Assembly: GCA_019752295.1 (NCBI GenBank)
Contig: JAIEMK010000038.1
Location: 1-64,000, forward strand
DNA from: Chitinophagaceae bacterium
Lineage (GTDB): Bacteria > Bacteroidota > Bacteroidia > Chitinophagales > Chitinophagaceae
Direction of reading: 5' to 3'
Length of the DNA: 64,000 nt
How positions within the stretch are numbered: the first letter of the stretch is position 1; each line of letters begins with the position of its first letter. The notes below the pieces were generated by a model. That model was not told where the DNA came from, made no database searches, and saw only the letters and a list, made by a program, of their open reading frames with translations. Of the stretch, positions 43,982 to 54,612 are shown one piece after another. Position numbers and translations under genes: made by a program.

Positions 43982-46333
43982 TTAAAAATTATAATAGAGT
44001 CTGAACATGCTGTTCCTTGGTGCTCCGGGCCATTTATAAGTATTGTTATATGCCGAATTCCAATATACCGTGTTAAACAGATTGTTCATATTGAAAGCAA
44101 TCTTGAAATGCCGGTATTGATAATTAATAGCCGCATTGCACACAATATATCCTGGTAACACTACATCTTTATCAAAGGTATTTCTTTGCCCAGCCTGTGA
44201 ATGTCCTATTGCAAAACTAAATCCATTTAAAGAACCTTTTAGAAAGCGATATTTTATCCAGCTATTGCTGCTATGCTTCGGCGCATTTTCTGCTATTTTA
44301 CCAACCTCATCCAGTTTAATACTTTTAATAATTTCAGTTTGATTATAAGCATATTCTGCAGAAATACTCAAATTTGAACTAATATTTCCTTGTAGTTCAA
44401 GTTCCATACCTTTTGAACGTTGTACACCTCTTTGAACATACAAATTCGGATTGGTTAGATCATTTGCATTAACTGCCAGATTATTGATAGTAATCTGATA
44501 AATAGCAAGACTGGCAAATAATTTATTCTGTAAGAGGTCGGCCTTTACACCTGTTTCAATCATATTGCTGGTTACCGGTTTAAAAGGTTGATTAAATACT
44601 TGTAAAACAGAACTTGGCTCAAATGGATCGAAACCATTATGATAACTGGCATACAAATGATAATTACGATCAAGCGCATAATTGACACCTAGTTTTGGAA
44701 TCAGTTTATTTACACGGGTAATTTCTTCCGGGTCGATACCGGACTGAAAAAATTCGGCTCTTAAACCTGCAATCAACTGCCACTTTTTATAAGTAAGGTG
44801 CTCCTGCAAATAAATACCATGCGTAGTGTACACTCCATTCGCAATTTCTTCGCCTCCAGCAGAATCGATAATTTGAGTATACTGATTTACAGGCCTGTTA
44901 ATATATTCGGGGTGCAAAAGGCTGAAACTGCCTACCACTCTGTTATTCACGCCATAAGCAGGCAGTTCTCCTTCCCATTCATTCGCATTTAATTTATTGG
45001 AAATATAATCGTATCCTAAAATCAATTGATGTTTTATATCCCCCCGATCAATTAAATAACTGAAATAGTTAGTGAAAGTATTGGTGGTGGATTTTACATG
45101 CCTGTAATGATAACCCAGATTGAGCGAATCGTCGGTAATAAAATCTTCGATATTGTGTTCCGAAAGTTTTTGATCGGTATGGTATCTGAGTAAGCTGGTA
45201 TTAAAACTAAGATTTTTATTAAACTGATAAGTTGCTGATAGCACAGCAGAAAAATTTGTCTCCTTTAAATAGTCGCTTGGCTGAATCAAAGAAAGATGAA
45301 TTGGGGTAGACAATAAATTGTCACTATCTTCTTTTCCAGGTTGCCCACGGTCTACTACGGTGTTGCTGCTTGCGAATGAAACGTCTACATTAATTTGTAG
45401 TTTTTTATTTGGAACATAAGTCAGGGAAGGCGCAACCTGAAACGATTTTAAAAAATAACCATTCCTGAACGATTCCTTCTGCTCATATCCTGTATTTAAC
45501 CTGTATAATAATGTTTCTTCTTTATTCAATTGCCCTGTTGCATCAAACTGGCCGTTATACGCATTCCATGTTCCCTTCCCCACACTTGCAGCAAAATGAT
45601 TACCACTTAATGGTTTTTTGGTAACCAGATTAATAGTACCGCCGGGATCGCAATTGCCGTAAAGCACAGAAGTGGGACCCTTAATTACTTCTACTCTTTC
45701 AATATTTACCAGCAACGGACTTGTTAGAGAAGTATTGAAAGTTCTTAGACCATTAATTAATCTGGCATTTTCTGCGTGCAATCCACGAATATTATATTCT
45801 TCATACCCTGAATAATGTGTAACACCCGAAACATTTTCCAAAGCATCAGTCAGGTGCATTTGCATCTTATCGTCGATCAATTCTTTGGTTACTGTAGATA
45901 CTGATTGAGGAATTTCGGAGATTGATGCTTTTGTTTTTGAAGTGGCAAAACTATAATCGCTTTTATAAGATTGAATACTTCTTCCAATAATCTCTACGTT
46001 TTGCAGTTGATTGATTTCAAATTCAATTTCAATTACAAGATTTTTTTGTTCCGAATTTGAAAGAGTAATGAATTGTTTTTTTGTTTTCAGTCCCACACCC
46101 GAAATAACAATCGTATCTGACAAAGAAGGCAATTGATTCAATACAAAAATGCCGTTTTGATCGGCAATAGTTTGCCTGTTGCTTTTCTGTAAACTAATAG
46201 TTACAAAAGAGGCTGGATGATTGTTGGATAATATTATTTTACCGGTTAGCTTCCCGCTTTTTTGTTGTGCCTTCAATTGAAAGGAATAACTTGGCAAAAT
46301 AAATAAGGTGCAAAAGAATAAAGCTCTAACCAT
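43982..46333 (-). CDS. TonB-dependent receptor (siderophore/FecA-like) with carboxypeptidase-like N-domain
   Basis: The 783 residues have a signal peptide and a CarboxypepD_reg-like domain at about 25-115 (GKLTGKIILSNNHPASFVTI). The plug at about 130-240 contains YNIRGL, VEVIKGPTSVLYGNCDPGG and INLVTKKPLSG; a 22-strand barrel ends in RLYYNF. The plug is of the siderophore-receptor type, but its operon partner is a phosphoesterase, not an iron gene, so phosphorylated ligands are a reasonable alternative. Confidence 0.92.
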   Translation of the reverse strand: MVRALFFCTLFILPSYSFQLKAQQKSGKLTGKIILSNNHPASFVTISLQKSNRQTIADQNGIFVLNQLPSLSDTIVISGVGLKTKKQFITLSNSEQKNLVIEIEFEINQLQNVEIIGRSIQSYKSDYSFATSKTKASISEIPQSVSTVTKELIDDKMQMHLTDALENVSGVTHYSGYEEYNIRGLHAENARLINGLRTFNTSLTSPLLVNIERVEVIKGPTSVLYGNCDPGGTINLVTKKPLSGNHFAASVGKGTWNAYNGQFDATGQLNKEETLLYRLNTGYEQKESFRNGYFLKSFQVAPSLTYVPNKKLQINVDVSFASSNTVVDRGQPGKEDSDNLLSTPIHLSLIQPSDYLKETNFSAVLSATYQFNKNLSFNTSLLRYHTDQKLSEHNIEDFITDDSLNLGYHYRHVKSTTNTFTNYFSYLIDRGDIKHQLILGYDYISNKLNANEWEGELPAYGVNNRVVGSFSLLHPEYINRPVNQYTQIIDSAGGEEIANGVYTTHGIYLQEHLTYKKWQLIAGLRAEFFQSGIDPEEITRVNKLIPKLGVNYALDRNYHLYASYHNGFDPFEPSSVLQVFNQPFKPVTSNMIETGVKADLLQNKLFASLAIYQITINNLAVNANDLTNPNLYVQRGVQRSKGMELELQGNISSNLSISAEYAYNQTEIIKSIKLDEVGKIAENAPKHSSNSWIKYRFLKGSLNGFSFAIGHSQAGQRNTFDKDVVLPGYIVCNAAINYQYRHFKIAFNMNNLFNTVYWNSAYNNTYKWPGAPRNSMFRLYYNF

Positions 46334-46463
46334 ATAATTAAAAATTAGGATTCTTTAGCAATAGTAAATAATAATGCAGCTACCTGTTTTCAAAACCATA
46401 TGAAGGAATTGTTAGAAATTTATATAGTACCATTATCCGTAATGCACAACTGAAACAATTAAA

Positions 46464-46493
46464 TAGAAAACGCCCCAACCGGGGCGTTTTCTA
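46464..46493 (-). terminator. Intrinsic terminator overlapping the pruA stop codon
   Basis: A perfect 30-base palindrome with GCCCC/GGGGC core, AACC loop and A/T flanks works on both strands. Its right end contains the pruA stop codon (46491-46493). Confidence 0.88.
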
Positions 46494-48122
46494 TGCTTCA
46501 TTCAGAAACGAATATCGATAATCTGTAGGTGAATTAAATGTCTCCTTAATTGTTCTTGCACTTAACCAACGGTATAAATTTAATTGACTACCCGCTTTGT
46601 CGTTTGTTCCCGAACCTCTTGCTCCTCCAAAAGGTTGCTGACCTACAACGGCTCCGGTTGGTTTATCATTGATATAAAAATTTCCGGCTGCATTGCGTAA
46701 TTTGTTTGTTGCTAATTCAATTGCAGCTCTGTCCTGAGCTAACACTGCACCGGTTAACGCGTAATTCGAAGTGCTGTCTAACAAGTTAAGGGTGGCTTCA
46801 AATTTTTCTGCATCGTAAATATAAATTGTAAGCACAGGCCCGAAGATTTCTTCGCACATGGTTACATATTTCGGATCTCTTGTAACAATTACAGTTGGCT
46901 CAATAAAATATCCTTTCGACTTGCTATAATTACCACCAACCAAAATAGAAGCTTTTTTATTTTTCTTTACATTGTTGATATATCTGGTAATGCTGTTAAA
47001 AGATTTTTCATCAATCACGGCATTTATAAAATTGCCGAAGTCTTCTACAGTCCCCATTTTCATTGACTGCAAAGCGGCGGTCAGTTTGGTTTTCACGGCT
47101 TCTGCCATATTACTTGGTATATAAGCTCTGGATGCTGCAGAACATTTTTGTCCCTGATATTCAAAAGCTCCTCTTGCCAGTGCTGTTACAACAGCATCTA
47201 CATTCGCAGATTTGTGCGCTATCACAAAATCTTTTCCACCTGTTTCGCCTACAATTCTTGGATAGGAGCGATAGATGCCCATATTTTCTCCAATGGTCTT
47301 CCACATGCTATTGAAAACACCGGTAGAACCCGTAAAGTGAACTCCTGCGAATTCTCTGTGCGAAAAACAAACAGATCCGAGTGTGGGGCCATCCACATAA
47401 ATTAAATTAATAACGCCATCGGGTAAGCCCGCTTCTTTTAATATGCGCATAAATAATTGAGCAGAATAAACTTGTGTGTGTGCAGGCTTCCACACTACCA
47501 CATTACCGCACATTGCAGCCGATGTAGGTAAATTGCCCCCAATGGCAGTAAAATTAAAAGGAGTGATGGCAAGAACAAATCCTTCCAGTGGTCGCCATTC
47601 CAAACGGTTATGCACTCCGGCACTCGATATGGGTTGTTCCTGATAGATCTTACTCAAAAAATGAACATTGAATCTTAAAAAATCAATCAGTTCGCAAGCA
47701 GCATCAATTTCTGCCTGAAATGCATTTTTACTTTGCCCCAACATGGTTGAAGCGTTCATCTGAAAACGATATTTTGTAGCAAGAAGATCTGCTGCTTTCA
47801 GAAAAATTTGCGCCCTGTTTTCCCAGCTCATAGCAGCCCATGTTTCTTTTGCTTTTAATGCGGCATCAATGGCTGCTTTAACATGTGTGGCATCTCCGGC
47901 ATGAAATGAACCTAAAGTATGACTAAGTTCGTGTGGGGGATGAATGTCAACGAGTTTACCTGTTCTCACTGCTTTTGAACCGATATACATTGGAATGTCC
48001 AAGTGTTTCTTTTTGAGGTCGGTCAATGCTTTTTTTAATGCGATTCTTTCCGGGCTTCCCGGCGCATAATTTAATACGGGTTCGTTCGAAGGTATTGGGT
48101 AAGAAAAATATCCAAGGCTCAT
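46491..48122 (-). CDS. pruA: 1-pyrroline-5-carboxylate (glutamate semialdehyde) dehydrogenase
   Basis: The 543 residues form an aldehyde dehydrogenase: AITPFNFTAIGGNLP (NAD site), VHFTGSTGVFNSMW, IVGETGGKDFVIAHKSA with the catalytic Glu, and GQKCSAASRAYIP with the catalytic Cys. The RYSFLNEA C-terminus and the 540-residue length fit the mitochondrial-like P5C dehydrogenase group. It oxidises glutamate semialdehyde to glutamate in proline breakdown. Start is ATG 48122 (MSLGYFSYPIPSNEPV); the frame to 48161 is not conserved. Confidence 0.95.
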   Translation of the reverse strand: MSLGYFSYPIPSNEPVLNYAPGSPERIALKKALTDLKKKHLDIPMYIGSKAVRTGKLVDIHPPHELSHTLGSFHAGDATHVKAAIDAALKAKETWAAMSWENRAQIFLKAADLLATKYRFQMNASTMLGQSKNAFQAEIDAACELIDFLRFNVHFLSKIYQEQPISSAGVHNRLEWRPLEGFVLAITPFNFTAIGGNLPTSAAMCGNVVVWKPAHTQVYSAQLFMRILKEAGLPDGVINLIYVDGPTLGSVCFSHREFAGVHFTGSTGVFNSMWKTIGENMGIYRSYPRIVGETGGKDFVIAHKSANVDAVVTALARGAFEYQGQKCSAASRAYIPSNMAEAVKTKLTAALQSMKMGTVEDFGNFINAVIDEKSFNSITRYINNVKKNKKASILVGGNYSKSKGYFIEPTVIVTRDPKYVTMCEEIFGPVLTIYIYDAEKFEATLNLLDSTSNYALTGAVLAQDRAAIELATNKLRNAAGNFYINDKPTGAVVGQQPFGGARGSGTNDKAGSQLNLYRWLSARTIKETFNSPTDYRYSFLNEA

Positions 48123-48296
48123 AATTATAGCTTTAAAGTTAGGCACGCAAGTTACTAACAATTTTGATTCTGTCTTTTGTTAAGGGCTTAACGGAAAGAT
48201 TTGATTTTGCCTGAAATAAAAAATAATGCACAAATGGTAGTAAATAGATCATTATCAACTCGTTTTAATCTGTAGAATTATCCCTTATTTTGCGCT

Positions 48297-49451
48297 ATGG
48301 CCATAGTATTATTCGATACAGATTTACGAAACAGTCTTTTACCACTCACGTATACAAAAGCAATTGCTTCGCTACACTTTGGCATTTTGTCGATCCGCGA
48401 AAGATGGGCAATGAAGACAAAATTAGATGTGTTTGTACATACTGCTGATTACTTGCAGGCTTTGTATTCCGCGCCTTCAAAGGGCGATCATATATGGATT
48501 GATGCAACCGTGATGGCCGATGAAGCATTGCTGAATGCCATTTTAGATCTTGAAATAAATAGCTGTTTATTTGATGAGAAGGGATTAATTGCTGCAAGAT
48601 CAAATACGGATTTTATATCTTTTAAACCATCCGCAGATTTATTCAACGAACAGATCGCTTATACAACTGTAAAACGTTTGCAATACCCCTGGCAGATCAT
48701 GCTCTGGAACGATGAGATTATCCGTGAGGATTTTAAATTGATTACCAGAGGCCGTGCTTCACAGGCCATTTCACCTACAGTAAACCTGCTTCAATCGGCA
48801 GATGTTTTTATTGAGAAAGGCGCTAAAATTGAGTTTTGTACACTCAACTCTAAAACAGGCCCGATCTATATTGGAAAAGATGCAGAAGTGATGGAAGGAT
48901 CCTGTATTCGCGGGCCATTTGCATTAGGTGAAAACTCTGTGGTAAAAATGAATAGCCGCATTTACGGAGCTACCACGCTGGGCCCTTCTTGTTTAGGTGG
49001 GGGAGAAATAAAAAATTCAGTCATCATGGGATATACAAACAAAGCTCATGATGGATACCTGGGCGATGCTGTGATAGGGGAATGGTGTAATATGGGTGCA
49101 GGCTCTACAAATAGTAACGTTAAAAATACCGCTGGAGAAGTAAAAGTTTGGGATTATGCTTCAAATTCTTATCTGGGTGTAGGACAAAAATGCGGATTGA
49201 TAATGGGTGATTATTCCAGAATTGCAATCAACTCTTCCATTAACACCGGAACAGTTGTTGGAATTAGTTGTAACGTATTTGGGGCGGGGCTTTTGCCTAC
49301 TATATTAAATAATTTTAGCTGGGGTGTTTCTGGTCTCAAATATGATCTAAAAAAAGCATTCTATGCAATCGATAATTGGAAAAAAATGAAGCATCATGCA
49401 CTAACCGAGGCGGAAATTTCGGTTTTGCAAACTATCTTTGACAAGGCTTAA
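48297..49451 (+). CDS. GlmU-family putative sugar nucleotidyltransferase
   Basis: The 384 residues begin IVLFDTDLRNSLLPLTYTKA and later carry beta-helix repeats (EGSCIRGPFALGENSVVKM, GEWCNMGAGSTNSNVKN, ending in a YLGVGQKCGLIMGDYSRIAI loop). This matches the Bacteroidota GlmU-like family in which the N-terminal nucleotidyltransferase lacks the usual LAAGxGTRM loop. It may make a UDP- or other NDP-sugar; activity unproven. Confidence 0.85.
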   Translation: MAIVLFDTDLRNSLLPLTYTKAIASLHFGILSIRERWAMKTKLDVFVHTADYLQALYSAPSKGDHIWIDATVMADEALLNAILDLEINSCLFDEKGLIAARSNTDFISFKPSADLFNEQIAYTTVKRLQYPWQIMLWNDEIIREDFKLITRGRASQAISPTVNLLQSADVFIEKGAKIEFCTLNSKTGPIYIGKDAEVMEGSCIRGPFALGENSVVKMNSRIYGATTLGPSCLGGGEIKNSVIMGYTNKAHDGYLGDAVIGEWCNMGAGSTNSNVKNTAGEVKVWDYASNSYLGVGQKCGLIMGDYSRIAINSSINTGTVVGISCNVFGAGLLPTILNNFSWGVSGLKYDLKKAFYAIDNWKKMKHHALTEAEISVLQTIFDKA

Positions 49452-49535
49452 TGCCAAAAGCAGATACTGCTTAGTAACGCTAAATAGAAAACTGCTGATA
49501 AAGAATCACAACATTACTAGAAATCTAATATAAAC

Positions 49536-50297
49536 ATGAGAAAACAAATTGCTGCCGCAAACTGGAAAATGAATTTAACCCTCCAACAGGGAGAACAATT
49601 ATTAAATGATATCATCGCCAAGCCCCATTCACTGGCTGCAAATCAGTTAGCAATATTCGCTGTTCCCTTTCCTTATTTACCAATGGCAGTTCAAAAATTA
49701 TCGGGTAAACAAAATGTATTTATTGCTGCACAAAACTGTTCCAATAAAAAAAGTGGTGCTTATACAGGAGAAATTTCAGTGGAAATTTTAAAATCTGTGG
49801 GCATACAATGGGTAGTATTAGGCCACTCTGAACGTCGCGAATATTTTAACGAAACCAATCAGTTGTTAGCCGAAAAATTGGATATCTGTCTCGCAAATCA
49901 AATGAAACCCATCTTCTGTTGTGGAGAACCTTTATCCATTCGCGAAGCAAATGCACAAAACGAATTTGTTGCAAAGCAATTGGAAGAATCTTTATATCAT
50001 TTGTCGGCTGAACAATTACAGGAAATTGTAATAGCCTACGAACCCATTTGGGCAATTGGTACCGGAAAAACGGCAAGCAGTGCACAGGCTCAGGAAATTC
50101 ATGCATTTATTCGCAGTAGTATTGCCGGCAAATATGGTAAAACAGTAGCTGATAATATTTCTATTTTATATGGAGGAAGTGTAAAAGCTTCTAATGCCGT
50201 GGAATTATTTTCTCAACCCGATGTGGATGGCGGATTAGTAGGAGGTGCATCTCTGATCGCCGATGAATTTGTGGCAATCATCAACGCGTTACAGTAA
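49536..50297 (+). CDS. tpiA: Triosephosphate isomerase
   Basis: The 253 residues include NWKMN at the N-terminus, catalytic His in VLGHSERREYF, catalytic Glu in IAYEPIWAIGTGKTAS and phosphate-binding YGGSVKASN. It interconverts DHAP and glyceraldehyde 3-phosphate. The stop codon overlaps the next start by one base. Confidence 0.98.
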   Translation: MRKQIAAANWKMNLTLQQGEQLLNDIIAKPHSLAANQLAIFAVPFPYLPMAVQKLSGKQNVFIAAQNCSNKKSGAYTGEISVEILKSVGIQWVVLGHSERREYFNETNQLLAEKLDICLANQMKPIFCCGEPLSIREANAQNEFVAKQLEESLYHLSAEQLQEIVIAYEPIWAIGTGKTASSAQAQEIHAFIRSSIAGKYGKTVADNISILYGGSVKASNAVELFSQPDVDGGLVGGASLIADEFVAIINALQ

Positions 50298-50782
50298 TGG
50301 CTATCCATAGACATATTGCTTTGCAACCTTTGTCAAAACAACATCATCAGGCCCTTTTGGTAAGTTTATTACTTGAAAAAGGATTGAAGAAGAAGGTTAC
50401 TGTTAAAGAACTTCGCGACTTTGCAATACAATTCTGGGAGCAGGAGTTAGCACAGCATTTTGATATGGAAGAAAAGGTTTTTGTGCCCTATTCTATTTTA
50501 TATCCTGATCTGATAAATCAATTTGCACAATTAAAGCTAGATCACAAAGAAATTCGTTTGCTCATCCAAAAGATTAACAACGATGCCCGCGCTGATCAAT
50601 ACGAAACTATTGGCGCTTTTGCAGTATTGCTCGAAAAACATATTCGCTTTGAAGAGCGAGAATTGTTCAATTCACTACAAGATACTTTATCCGATATTGA
50701 ATTGATTGATGTTCTGCAACAACTCGAATCCATTCCGGAAAAGGATTTTTGTACCAGATACCCCGTTAAATTCTGGGAATAA
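50297..50782 (+). CDS. Hemerythrin-domain protein
   Basis: The 161-residue four-helix protein has ligands of hemerythrin type: QHHQALL, HFDMEEK, LDHKEIR and HIRFEERELF (HxxxE pattern). It probably binds a di-iron site and senses or stores oxygen, or protects against nitrosative stress. Translation is coupled to tpiA. Confidence 0.88.
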   Translation: MAIHRHIALQPLSKQHHQALLVSLLLEKGLKKKVTVKELRDFAIQFWEQELAQHFDMEEKVFVPYSILYPDLINQFAQLKLDHKEIRLLIQKINNDARADQYETIGAFAVLLEKHIRFEERELFNSLQDTLSDIELIDVLQQLESIPEKDFCTRYPVKFWE

Positions 50783-50783
50783 A

Positions 50784-51743
50784 TTATTTATTCTCCGACA
50801 AGGCTCGCCCCAATCGATCGTTGATGGCTTTACCCAAGCCTGTATCGGGAAATAATTCTGTGATAATTACATCAAAATGAAATTCATCGATACTGCGCAT
50901 CACTGAAAATAAGTGTTGCGCAGCTTCATTTAAATCTCCTTTAGGTGAAAGAATATATTGGTGCCCTTTTTTCAATCCGCGATAGGATTTAGAAAAAGAA
51001 ATAGTTGCAATATATTTTTCTTCATGCTCTTTTAACAACTGTTCGATATCACCCCTGATTAATGGGATTTTTGTAGCATAATGACTTTTCATCTGACCCG
51101 CTGTAGCCGGATTCTCGGAATGCGCCTTGCTAACCACTTTTAAGCCACTTACATTTTCTAATGCTTCAATGGTAACCGCCCCAGCTCTATGTAATACAAT
51201 TTCATTATTTACTACTTCTACAATCGTAGATTCCAATCCCACTTCACAAGGGCCGCCATCTAATATATACGATATTTTATCTGTTAGTCCATCACTAACG
51301 TGTTTGGCAGTAGTAGGACTAACATAGCCCGAAACATTTGCACTGGGTGCCGCCAAAGGAAATTTCAGAAGCATTAATACTTTGATAGCAAGAGGGTGTT
51401 TGGGAATTCGAATAGCCACTTTCGAACTACCCGCAGTTACTAAATCCGGAATGATCGCTTTCTTGGGTAATAATAAAGTAAATGGACCCGGCATAAAAGC
51501 TTCGGCCAGTTTCCTACTTACATCATCCATTACAGCATATTCGTCGATGGCTTCCAAATTCACAACATGTACTATCAACGGATTAAAACTGGGCCTGTTT
51601 TTTGCCTCGAAAACTTTAACGATTGCCTGCTCATTCAAAGCATTTGCGGCCAGCCCGTAGACTGTTTCTGTAGGAATGGCAACTAATTCGCCTGCTTCCA
51701 ATAAATCTGCCGCCCTTAAAATATTTATGCCGATGGGTGCCAT
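50784..51743 (-). CDS. L-threonylcarbamoyladenylate synthase (Sua5 type)
   Basis: The 319 residues have an N-terminal YrdC domain (VAIPTETVYGLAANAL, KNRPSFNPLIVHV, SANVSGYVSPT) plus a C-terminal Sua5 domain (about 215-315, SHYATKIPLIRG). It makes the t6A precursor of tRNA. It is 3 bases downstream of the Kir channel gene and converges with hemerythrin. Confidence 0.95.
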   Translation of the reverse strand: MAPIGINILRAADLLEAGELVAIPTETVYGLAANALNEQAIVKVFEAKNRPSFNPLIVHVVNLEAIDEYAVMDDVSRKLAEAFMPGPFTLLLPKKAIIPDLVTAGSSKVAIRIPKHPLAIKVLMLLKFPLAAPSANVSGYVSPTTAKHVSDGLTDKISYILDGGPCEVGLESTIVEVVNNEIVLHRAGAVTIEALENVSGLKVVSKAHSENPATAGQMKSHYATKIPLIRGDIEQLLKEHEEKYIATISFSKSYRGLKKGHQYILSPKGDLNEAAQHLFSVMRSIDEFHFDVIITELFPDTGLGKAINDRLGRALSENK

Positions 51744-51746
51744 AGT

Positions 51747-52712
51747 TTAAAATTGTACTGGTAAATCTGCTGCTGTAAAATGGTCTAATTTATCCAGATG
51801 CAAAATGGTTTTACTATTATTTTCATTTGGATGATACATGGGTACAAATTTTGCGCCAAACACAAACTCGTCATAGGTATAGGATGCTTTTGATATCACC
51901 GTATTGGAGAAACTTTCATCAAAACCCTGCACAAAAACCAATAATTCTATTTCTGCATTCACCATATCTTCTTTCGTAAAATTATAGATCGGACTATCCT
52001 CGTTAATTGGATGCACCAACGTCCAGTTGGCTGTCAGGGTAGATGCTTTAGCAATATCTAGCGGTACATTGTAAAATTGATTCTTTGTAACACCGTCTTC
52101 ATTTAGTTTCACAGCCATAGTCACTTTTACTTCTACATTTACCAGATAATTTTTTGTGTAAGGCACCATTCTAAACATTAGCGCAACCCCATTTTTAAAG
52201 GGTGCAAATAAAGCATTTTTACTGTAACGAATAAAAGATCTTGGTCGGGCAAATCGACCGTATAATAATCCTGTAGCCAAGGCAAAGCTCATCAAACCCG
52301 TTAACGCTTCCATGGATGCAACAAAGCTTGTCAAAAAACCTGTTGGATTAACCCTGCCATATCCTACTGTAGTAAAAGTTTGAGCGCTGAAAAAAAATGC
52401 TTCTCCAAATTTTTCTCCATTTGTTTTTGCGATAAGTCCGTTTAAGTGTTCGATGCCTATCAACAAATAAATAAAGGCGAAACCCAAGTTGATCACTACA
52501 AAAAAAAGAATGATCACAAATAAAAACTTCCATCTTTTCATAGATAGAAGTGCATGATATAAATTCAATTGCTGCCAAAAATGCAAACCCCTTACTTCCA
52601 CATTGGCAGTGCCATTTTTGGTAAAAAATCGCCCCTGAGCCAGCGAACTGTTCGTTCCCAAGCCCGTTTCAGTATTTATCTGTGCCCTTTTATTCAACTT
52701 TTTAAATAGCAT
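51747..52712 (-). CDS. Inward-rectifier potassium channel (KirBac-like)
   Basis: The 321 residues have two transmembrane helices flanking a pore loop with selectivity filter TTVGYGRVNP (about residues 115-125). A cytoplasmic Kir immunoglobulin-like domain follows (LMFRMVPYTKNYLVNVEVKV, TANWTLVHPINEDSPIYNFT). It conducts potassium across the inner membrane. The short spacing suggests co-transcription with the Sua5 gene. Confidence 0.93.
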   Translation of the reverse strand: MLFKKLNKRAQINTETGLGTNSSLAQGRFFTKNGTANVEVRGLHFWQQLNLYHALLSMKRWKFLFVIILFFVVINLGFAFIYLLIGIEHLNGLIAKTNGEKFGEAFFFSAQTFTTVGYGRVNPTGFLTSFVASMEALTGLMSFALATGLLYGRFARPRSFIRYSKNALFAPFKNGVALMFRMVPYTKNYLVNVEVKVTMAVKLNEDGVTKNQFYNVPLDIAKASTLTANWTLVHPINEDSPIYNFTKEDMVNAEIELLVFVQGFDESFSNTVISKASYTYDEFVFGAKFVPMYHPNENNSKTILHLDKLDHFTAADLPVQF

Positions 52713-52812
52713 ACTACCCGATTATGATGGGTAAAAATAAACTCTTTCTCCATTCTTCCGTTATTCACATCGCAATAATAACTGATTCCTAGTTTTTTGT
52801 GCTTCGCTCTCA

Positions 52813-52820
52813 TATCTTTG
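52813..52820 (+). promoter_or_regulatory. Bacteroidota -7 promoter box (TATCTTTG) for lepA
   Basis: TAnnTTTG match ending 7 bases before the lepA ATG at 52828, with a TTTTTTG stretch about 15 bases upstream as a -33 candidate. It implies a very short 5' leader. Confidence 0.6.
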
Positions 52821-52827
52821 CAGCCTT

Positions 52828-54612
52828 ATGAAGAATATTAGGAATTTTTGCATTATTGCGCATATCGATCATGGTAAAAGCACATTGGCCGACCGTTTGT
52901 TGGAGCATACTCATTCCATCGGAGTTCGCGATATGATGAATCAGGTGTTGGACGATATGGATCTGGAGCGCGAAAAAGGAATTACCATTAAAAGTCATGC
53001 TATTCAAATTAACTATCCATATAAAGGAGAGGAGTATGTATTTAATTTAATTGATACTCCTGGACACGTTGATTTTAGCTACGAAGTAAGCCGTGCACTG
53101 GCTGCATGTGAGGGCGCTTTATTATTAGTTGATGCATCCCAAGGTATTCAGGCTCAAACAATTAGTAATCTATATTTAGCAATCGATAATAATCTTGAAA
53201 TCATACCGGTGATCAATAAGATCGACATGGATGGCGCAAAGATTCCCGAAGTAACCGACCAGATTGTAGAGTTGATAGGATGTAAGGCCGAAGAAATTTT
53301 ATTGGCCAGCGGAAAAAGCGGAATTGGGATTGATGAAATTTTAGCAGCCATCATAGAGCGCATTCCAGCTCCCAAGGGAAGTTATGAAGCCCCTTTACAG
53401 GCATTGATATTTGATAGTGTTTTCAATAGTTTCAGAGGTATTATCGTGTATTACCGCATTTTAAATGGGATATTGAAAAAGGGCGATAAGATTCGTTTTG
53501 TGGCGTCGGGAATGGATTATATAGCTGATGAAGTGGGTGTACTGCGACTAACCATGGAAGCTAAAAACGAAATGAAGGCGGGCGATGTGGGCTATATCAT
53601 TACCGGAATTAAAGTGGCGAAAGAAGTAAAAGTGGGAGATACCATTACGCTTGCTAACAATCCCGGAGAAATGATTCATGGCTTTGAAGAAGTTAAGCCA
53701 ATGGTATTTGCCGGCATCTATCCTGTAAATACAGATGAGTTCGAAGAACTGCGCGATTGCATGGATAAATTGCAACTGAACGATGCTTCCCTCACTTTCG
53801 AATTGGAAACATCACAGGCATTAGGCTTTGGATTTCGATGCGGATTTCTGGGCTTATTACATATGGAGATTATTCAGGAAAGACTGGAACGCGAGTTTAA
53901 TCAAACCGTTATCACAACTGTTCCCAACGTAAGTTTTCTGGCATATACATCAAAGGGAGATAAGCTTACCGTTAACAATCCTTCTGAAATGCCCGACCCC
54001 ACTAAACTCGACAGGATTGAAGAACCTTTTATACGCGCGCAAATTATTACCATGCCCGACTATATCGGTAATATTATGACGCTTTGTTTGGGTAAACGCG
54101 GTATCCTGATTAATCAAAGTTATTTAACACCTTCTAGGGTTGAGTTAACTTTCGAAATGCCTCTGACTGAAATCGTATTTGATTTTTATGATAAGCTAAA
54201 GAGTCAAACTCGAGGCTATGCATCATTCGACTATTCTCCAATAGGATATCGTGAAGCAGATATTGTAAAAATGGATATCTTATTAAATAACGAAAAAGTA
54301 GATGCACTTAGCGCCTTGATTCATAGAGGCCGTGCAACAGATTTTGGCCGCAAGCTTTGCGAGAAATTAAAAGAGCTCATCACCCGACAACAATTCCAAA
54401 TAGCAATTCAGGCTGCTATCGGCGCTAAAGTAATTGCCCGCGAAAATATCAGTGCCCTGCGTAAGGATGTTACAGCAAAATGTTATGGTGGTGACGTTAG
54501 TCGTAAACGTAAATTATTGGAGAAACAAAAAGAAGGTAAAAAACGGATGCGTCAGGTGGGTAATGTGGAAGTACCACAAGAAGCATTTCTCGCAGTATTG
54601 AAACTTGATTAA
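52828..54612 (+). CDS. lepA: Elongation factor 4 (LepA)
   Basis: The 594-residue full-length LepA has G1 [10 protein letters not shown]2/G3 GITIKS and DTPGHVDF, G4 NKID, and the LepA-specific C-terminal domain ([40 protein letters not shown]). It is a ribosome back-translocase GTPase. The stop overlaps the convergent gene by 4 bases. Confidence 0.98.
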   Translation: MKNIRNFCIIAHIDHGKSTLADRLLEHTHSIGVRDMMNQVLDDMDLEREKGITIKSHAIQINYPYKGEEYVFNLIDTPGHVDFSYEVSRALAACEGALLLVDASQGIQAQTISNLYLAIDNNLEIIPVINKIDMDGAKIPEVTDQIVELIGCKAEEILLASGKSGIGIDEILAAIIERIPAPKGSYEAPLQALIFDSVFNSFRGIIVYYRILNGILKKGDKIRFVASGMDYIADEVGVLRLTMEAKNEMKAGDVGYIITGIKVAKEVKVGDTITLANNPGEMIHGFEEVKPMVFAGIYPVNTDEFEELRDCMDKLQLNDASLTFELETSQALGFGFRCGFLGLLHMEIIQERLEREFNQTVITTVPNVSFLAYTSKGDKLTVNNPSEMPDPTKLDRIEEPFIRAQIITMPDYIGNIMTLCLGKRGILINQSYLTPSRVELTFEMPLTEIVFDFYDKLKSQTRGYASFDYSPIGYREADIVKMDILLNNEKVDALSALIHRGRATDFGRKLCEKLKELITRQQFQIAIQAAIGAKVIARENISALRKDVTAKCYGGDVSRKRKLLEKQKEGKKRMRQVGNVEVPQEAFLAVLKLD

